Part shown: positions 59,106 through 64,000 of the stretch, one piece after another
Layout of the letters: each line of letters starts with the position of its first letter
Position numbering within the stretch: the stretch's first letter is position 1
Assembly: GCA_021399445.1 (NCBI GenBank)
Contig: JAJTUQ010000001.1
Span: forward strand, 6,820,001-6,884,000
Length of the DNA: 64,000 nt
Source of the DNA: Xylogone sp. PMI_703
Taxonomy: Eukaryota > Ascomycota > Leotiomycetes
Reading direction: 5' to 3'
Notes under the pieces: generated by a model
What the model saw: only the letters and a program-made list of their open reading frames with translations
Databases searched by the model: none
Told to the model about the DNA's origin: nothing
Translations under genes and position numbers: made by a program

Positions 59106-59822
59106 TCAAACTCCGCTCTTGCCCAAGAAAGCCGCAAGGAAGTCAGGCGTACCAATATTCGCAGTGGCATGTGGCCCAGATGCGAGCGAATTGCCATAAG
59201 TGTCCTGGTGCATGTCCCCCTCGATCCTTCCCACCTGGGCTCCCCTCGCCTGATCCGACACATACATTGTGAAGTTCCTGTCTTCACAATCCGCCTCTGG
59301 CAAAGAGGGATCCTTCTCCGCAATCGCTGACAGAGTCTCCATGGCTTCTTGCAGCTGCCTACTCAACTCGGCGAGAGTGCCAATATTCTGGAACTGTGCG
59401 TAGGTGGCCAACACCTGCAGGCTGTCCCAGATGTCCTTCATCTGGTCCTCGACACGATTCTTGCTCAGCTCACCGAAGCGGCGGACGGCGTCCTTGTAAA
59501 ACTTCTTAATTGTGGACCATGTCCCGGCGCCCTTATTCTCCACAACCGCCTTGGAAATTTCCAGCAGCTGCTTGGTCTTCTTCAAACACGCTTCGATGAC
59601 ATCCGCAATCTGCTTCTCTTCACCCTGGTCTAGTTGCTGGCCGCTAAGCTGCTTTTCGGCAGCTTTCAAAATACTCATTACAAGAGCCAGCTTGCTACGG
59701 ATCTCGAGAAACGTTTTGGGAAGATCTTTGATGTCTTGGATTGCATCGTAGATTGTCGAGATAGTTTCGAAGATGGAGTAAATTTCTTTCACTCCTTGGA
59801 CAATGGTGAGGGCCTCGGCCAT
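59106..59822 (-). CDS. SesA-like cell-death-associated domain protein
   Basis: About 238 residues beginning MAEALTIVQGVKEIYSIFET, typical of the SesA/NACHT_N helical domain at the N-terminus of fungal NLRs. I take the ATG at 59822 rather than an upstream one because relatives begin this way. The helical domain runs to about residue 165. The tail contains VSDQARGAQVGRIEGDMH and DTYGNSLASGPHATANIG, Gly/Asn/Gln-rich like the amyloid signalling motifs that link effectors to NLRs. It lies directly upstream of the NACHT-ankyrin gene on the same strand, with 113 bases between. So it is either the N-terminal exon of that gene or its separate effector partner; frame analysis favours a separate gene. 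Confidence 0.7.
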   Translation of the reverse strand: MAEALTIVQGVKEIYSIFETISTIYDAIQDIKDLPKTFLEIRSKLALVMSILKAAEKQLSGQQLDQGEEKQIADVIEACLKKTKQLLEISKAVVENKGAGTWSTIKKFYKDAVRRFGELSKNRVEDQMKDIWDSLQVLATYAQFQNIGTLAELSRQLQEAMETLSAIAEKDPSLPEADCEDRNFTMYVSDQARGAQVGRIEGDMHQDTYGNSLASGPHATANIGTPDFLAAFLGKSGV

Positions 59823-60625
59823 AATGATTGCCGGTCGTTTAACACTCACAGAGGATTCAAGGTTCAGAAGCAGCACTCAATTTACATCGACTCAGCTCGC
59901 CCTAGCCGGAGATGCGTGCCCTTTTGTATACAGCACTGCCCAAGAGATGGGGCCTATGTCATGCCGCACATCTCATCTCTTGGCCCGCATCTAGGTCTCC
60001 CGTTTCTCCATCGCGCTGGGGGACGAGGCTGTGGAGAGTTCTGACATGTCATCGCCCTGCTCTCGATGGCTGCACTTGATACACTGCCTCAGCACTGCCT
60101 CAGAAAGCTGGTACAGCCTTGTCTAAGTGGTCCTGGTGTTCAAGGCTGGACGTTTTCTGTGAAGCTGTCTGCAGCCCGTCACCATCCCTGTAGAGCAGAA
60201 CGACTCGGAGCCCCTCATCCACAGGCGGCTCGGGCGAGGCAAGTCGCAGCCTAGTTAGGCGCTTTATGCATTTCAGCCAAATGGAACCCTCTGCAGAGTT
60301 GCAACCACCGTGGATTGGCGTGTGTAGCTGCACCAGCTGCTCTTTCTCCTCCATCTGAGACCCGGTCAATATGATTGAGCCTCCAAACAAGCAGCCACCG
60401 GATTTGACCGGCTGAGCTTCCACACCCACCGCTGTCGATCACTGAAACCATTCGGGGTCTCGTCGGTTTGCTCGCCAGCAACCAGATAGATATTCAAGCC
60501 CCAGGAGGTCATCAAGCCAATAAATACGGTAGAGTCCATAGGCCGCCCGGGATCCTTGGATTGATTTCCCAGCCTGCTGATTCTGACAACACAATACAAC
60601 AACTGCGAGAGATAGGACGTTAACA
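59823..60625. other. Divergent promoter region
   Basis: Spacer between the SesA-like gene and the disordered-protein gene, transcribed apart. The several open frames here overlap each other and show no domain. Confidence 0.4.
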
Positions 60626-62356
60626 ATGGGACGCCGCATTTCTAGTCATAGCGACAACGAAAACTGGAGCGATTCTGAATCGGTCAAAGCAGCAATTCGC
60701 CCCCCCTCTCAGATACGAAGAAGCCTGACTTCACGGACCTCTCGACGGGACAGCTACAGCGGAAGGTATCCCACAGGGAATTCCGTCGGGGATGGGAGGG
60801 CTCAACTGGAACGCAGATTTCTCAGTCACACGCCAGAGCACCTAGCTGATATCCGGCGCGATTCCTCTCCACCTGCACCGGCACCGATAATTATAGAATC
60901 TCGGTTTCCTTCGCACGACGACGATTTGCATTCCCGTCGCATACGTACGGTACGCTATGTCTCATCGTTTCCTCGAGAACGGAGATCACCAGGGATTTCA
61001 CACAATGCAGACATACCCAGGATCCGCGACATCGAAAGAGATTTAGATGATACAATCGAAGACTGTTACCGGGACAGGGAGTCCCCCCGGATTCACGAAG
61101 AACGACAGCGGGCCAGGAGAGAAAAAGAGGCTAGGAGAGAAAGAGAGGCCAGGATATTGGAAGAGGAAGAAGAAGAATCGGAGAGCGAACGAGATGAAAA
61201 GCTATTCAGAGCCAGAAGAAGACGCGCATCTGTTGACCATGACCCTCTTATCGAACCAGAACGAGTCGAGCTGGGGAAGCAGCAGACGATCAACATACAC
61301 TTCAAACACCCCCCTGAACCAGCCGTACCAACCGAAGACGAACGGAAAAAAGAAATTCAGAGCTATTTAGACCGCCAACTAGCTCAATTCAGAGAGGAGC
61401 TCGACAAGAGAGTCGGCAGAGAAAGTGACACGCGGGACAGGGACCTGCAGCTGGAACTGGCCAGAGCAAGACTAGGATACGACGGCGTTATGGCAAATGC
61501 TTTTGGCTCACTTCTTGGACAGCTTTCCATGGGGCAACGATTCGGGCCCACTTGGAGAGACGGATATAGTCATACAGACCAAGTCGTCGAGGAGCTCGGC
61601 AGGCGCAAGCTTGCGGAGCTCATAAACAAAAGCGGTGGTCACCAGGATACGGGAGTATTTCGCAGGGAACCATTGTTCGGCGTGCTCAACAACACCACGA
61701 GTGCGGGCATGGTGGATTACCCAGAGAGACACTCCGTTCTTGAGAGTGAGGTTCGAAATCTCCAAGGTGTTGTCAGAGGCGTGCTTGAGACCGTGACTCG
61801 TCTCAATGAGAATAATAAAGCCGAGCCGCGACAAATCGATTCCTCTGGCATGTCTGGAACAGGATGGTCCTCTGAAAGGGCGACACCGTCGACCCCTCAT
61901 TCCTCGATTGACTATCGAGACTTCCAGCGTCTGCCTCTCCGGCCGAAGCTACGCACGCATGAAGATGCGGGCTCTCCAGATAGACTCCAGCCTAGGCCGA
62001 ACTCATGGCAGCCCTCAGACGTAATCGGTATCGTCCGCGACAAGGGCGAGACCAGATACCGCTCCTCTAGAACCGATGAAGAGACACAGAGAAAATCCAA
62101 TAGCCCAAGAAGCGAAAATGGTGCAAGATCTGAGCCAGCCGCACGAGAGCTAGATGATGGCTGGGAAACGCAGAGCCAATCTAGAACCGCACAGCGGCGT
62201 CAACCTAAGAACTCCCGGGATCTGGCGTTCCAGGGAATACATTCATCAGATGATTCAGACGGTCCAGAGGTATATTCGCGCCGTCGTCGAGTTCAGCGAC
62301 GTCAAAATAGTACATCTAAATACCCGCCCACGCCAGGTTCAAGCCTCACTCCTTGA
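60626..62356 (+). CDS. Large disordered, charged hypothetical protein
   Basis: Single exon, 576 residues, no recognised enzyme or binding domain. The N-terminal third is rich in Arg, Ser and Asp. A charged helical stretch (ERQRARREKEARREREARIL, then EEEEEESESERDE) suggests a coiled coil at about residues 158-190. A more ordered centre follows (QTINIHFKHP; YLDRQLAQFREELDKRVG; SEVRNLQGVVRGVLETVTRL). The end is again disordered, with SSDDSDGPEVYSRRRRVQRR near the C-terminus. It starts with ATG and has no signal peptide. Codon use and length make it a credible gene. It may be a nuclear or cytoskeletal scaffold; that is only a guess. Confidence 0.7.
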   Translation: MGRRISSHSDNENWSDSESVKAAIRPPSQIRRSLTSRTSRRDSYSGRYPTGNSVGDGRAQLERRFLSHTPEHLADIRRDSSPPAPAPIIIESRFPSHDDDLHSRRIRTVRYVSSFPRERRSPGISHNADIPRIRDIERDLDDTIEDCYRDRESPRIHEERQRARREKEARREREARILEEEEEESESERDEKLFRARRRRASVDHDPLIEPERVELGKQQTINIHFKHPPEPAVPTEDERKKEIQSYLDRQLAQFREELDKRVGRESDTRDRDLQLELARARLGYDGVMANAFGSLLGQLSMGQRFGPTWRDGYSHTDQVVEELGRRKLAELINKSGGHQDTGVFRREPLFGVLNNTTSAGMVDYPERHSVLESEVRNLQGVVRGVLETVTRLNENNKAEPRQIDSSGMSGTGWSSERATPSTPHSSIDYRDFQRLPLRPKLRTHEDAGSPDRLQPRPNSWQPSDVIGIVRDKGETRYRSSRTDEETQRKSNSPRSENGARSEPAARELDDGWETQSQSRTAQRRQPKNSRDLAFQGIHSSDDSDGPEVYSRRRRVQRRQNSTSKYPPTPGSSLTP

Positions 62357-62859
62357 TGTGAGAGATGAATTGAGAATTTGCGGTGTATAATTACTGAGAT
62401 AACGGTATTCAGGTCTGTTAAAACAGCTATAATTATGTCGACGCGCCTTTCATGAGGACTCCAAATTTGTCCCATAAATACAATGCGCATTATTCAAAGA
62501 CGCTCTCTATCATTTAGAAGGATCTGTCAACTCATACACGCAACTGATTCTAATAAAGGGGCGTACAAGCTGAGATCTGGTTGCTGCCCGAGCTGCATTC
62601 AAACCACTCCTACCACGGCCCATAGGCCGCAGTGTTAGAATTCATCGCTGCGTGACCATGAGAATACATTTAATATATATATCGAAAGGGTCAGGTTAGC
62701 AAAAACTTACCCTAGCAGGGTCTGGCAAGTCACATAACTTAACGCTTTAGGACCGCAGGGTTTGAACTAGGCGCCGATGATTGGCTGAAGGCGAGTGGAT
62801 TCAACCTACAAGTCTCGCCGCATTCAACTATTTCACGCACTCCATCCATTCCAGCGGTT

Positions 62860-62933
62860 ATGCCAGCTATGAACGTCGAGATTAGAGATAATAACTACGG
62901 TGTCCAAGCCGGTACTATCAATCAATGCATTTG
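62860..62933 (+). pseudogene. Short ORF resembling an NLR amyloid-signalling motif
   Basis: The ORF is about 24 codons long, with the segment NVEIRDNNYGVQAGTINQ near its end. Similar DNN(F/Y)GxQxGxI segments stand at the N-terminus of many fungal NB-ARC/NACHT proteins. It shares the G-[V/A]-Q-[A/V]-G-x-I pattern with the tail of the SesA-like gene 3 kb away. It is probably the first exon left from a lost NLR gene, or a coincidence. Confidence 0.35.
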
Positions 62934-63482
62934 ATGTTTAGGCGGGTGATGAGTTGTCCAAACCATGTTAGTGTCAATTCCATGCAACTTTTTTAAGCCG
63001 GTTGCAAATTCTAACAGTCCTACAAATAGATCTTTTCGTTATGAAATGGTCACAGTCTGTAGAGATCTGTTGTAAAGCTTCGTCGGACACGTCTGCAAGA
63101 TGGCATGTGGAACCCGTTTCAGCAGTGACCCTCCTCGCTACTGTAGTTTTCGTACTCGATGAGCCGATTAATAGGAATACATCGTTTGCTAAATATATAT
63201 CCTCGAAAATGTTCGTCCAGAAGCGCTGCATTTGTGTCTCAAGGCGATTTTCATAACGCTGGTGGGCATCATCAGCTCCATTACCAACCATGTCATTCTC
63301 TAACGTAGCGAGGAGATGGTAATAGGAAACAGTTGAGCGATTTTGTACCCTGTTACTGTAGTCACCTTGAGAATTATATACTTAACTTAAAATATTGTAA
63401 AGTAAATATGGAGTTTAAAGAAATACGGGAAGGCGATATAAATGGAAGGGCCAAATTTTAGCTCGTCTCGTCCTCCTCGGCC

Positions 63483-63508
63483 TACAATGCGCTTGTACAA
63501 TGCGCTTG
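63483..63508. repeat. 13-bp perfect tandem duplication
   Basis: TACAATGCGCTTG occurs twice in direct succession in non-coding sequence. Confidence 0.8.
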
Positions 63509-64000
63509 GCAGCTGACTCTATCTCTACTTGTTGTAGAGGCGCTCCGGATTTGTAAATTTGTTTGCTTTTCGAAACCAGACTGCAGCCGAACTCAAAAAT
63601 ACCCCCCCTGACAAATGGGGTTCATTGTTTAAGCAGGCCGACGTGGGCTGTTCCTCTTTCTGAATTTGATACATATCCCTCGACTCACTTACCGTTACTC
63701 GCCATTTATCGCCTCTCAATCTCATCTAGCTCAGGGATATATTACTCTTCAAGTGTTTAGGAACAATCCTTTTGCCAGTGTAGTATGAAACGCTCTCTCC
63801 ATGCTTTTGAGGGGCTTCTCAAGGAGCAAGCCCGCAGACAAGAACCTGCTTCATAGCTTGGTATCACAATTAAGCTCTCGGATTATAGTTTACTCATAAT
63901 TGAATGCTTCTGCTCTAATGTGCCTATTTCAAACCCCCACTTAACAAAATACTTTGCCCTGTCAAATACCCTGTCTTGCACAACATTGTCACGACATTCG

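Larger units (their letters stand above)
62357..64000. other. Terminal spacer with gene debris
   Basis: Contains the short amyloid-motif-like ORF described separately. A minus-strand frame of about 105 codons lies at 62974-63291 (ENRLETQMQRFWTNIFEDIY) and is open upstream to an acceptor-like CTACAG; it could be an exon of a lost gene. A 13-bp tandem repeat is also present. Nothing intact. Confidence 0.35.

Noticed and set aside
62745..62790. tRNA-like T-arm (GGGTTTGAAC)
   Set aside because: No acceptor stem, D-arm or anticodon arm could be folded around it on either strand.
1..64000. Repeat-induced point mutation across the window
   Set aside because: The spacers are AT-rich, but there are no long repeated copies. 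The C-to-T-like changes are limited to the HET gene and one splice site, so general RIP is not supported.

Overview
The window is nuclear DNA of a filamentous ascomycete (Pezizomycotina). The genes carry many short introns (about 42-90 nt, GTRAG donors, CTRAY branch sites). There are Zn2Cys6 regulators, secreted proteases and esterases, HET and NACHT/ankyrin proteins and several UstYa-type (DUF3328) proteins, separated by AT-rich spacers. A Leotiomycetes-like source is my guess from the gene repertoire; I could not search a database. I saw no rRNA or tRNA, no CRISPR array and no intact transposon.

Left block (0.3-16 kb). This looks like an aromatic or secondary-metabolite tailoring block without a visible backbone synthase. 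It holds a fumarylacetoacetase-like gene, a cupin, a berberine-bridge-type FAD oxidoreductase, an EthD-domain protein, an AlcR-like Zn2Cys6 regulator, a second Zn2Cys6 regulator, an AIF/FSP1-like oxidoreductase, and a small secreted protein built from a tandem duplication.

Secretome block (19-30 kb). An M28 aminopeptidase, a rhamnogalacturonan-acetylesterase-like GDSL protein and a sedolisin protease all carry signal peptides. They are followed by a GFA-family protein and a membrane acyltransferase.

Central block (30.7-43.9 kb) is the most interesting part. Five UstYa-family genes, four typical and one divergent, a SAM methyltransferase and a secreted FAD oxidoreductase surround a tiny two-exon gene on the minus strand (35739-35976). 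That gene encodes a 59-residue secreted peptide with a KR site. The KR is followed by a ladder of X-P/X-A dipeptides and then the C-terminal hexapeptide YYQTGC. This is the layout of a fungal RiPP (dikaritin) precursor, and the hexapeptide resembles the published asperipin-2a core FYYTGY. I propose an undescribed asperipin-like RiPP cluster. One of its UstYa genes has lost the GT of a conserved splice donor.

Right block (45-64 kb). It holds a GPI-type cell-surface protein, a HET-domain gene broken by two nonsense codons and frameshifts, an enolase-superfamily dehydratase and an ATP-grasp-like gene. Beyond these lie a NACHT-ankyrin (NLR-type) gene with an adjacent SesA-like gene, a large disordered protein, and a short peptide ORF resembling NLR-associated amyloid motifs. 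This end looks like an incompatibility and self/non-self region.

Gene models were spliced by eye. Intron borders, and especially N-terminal exons, need RNA evidence.
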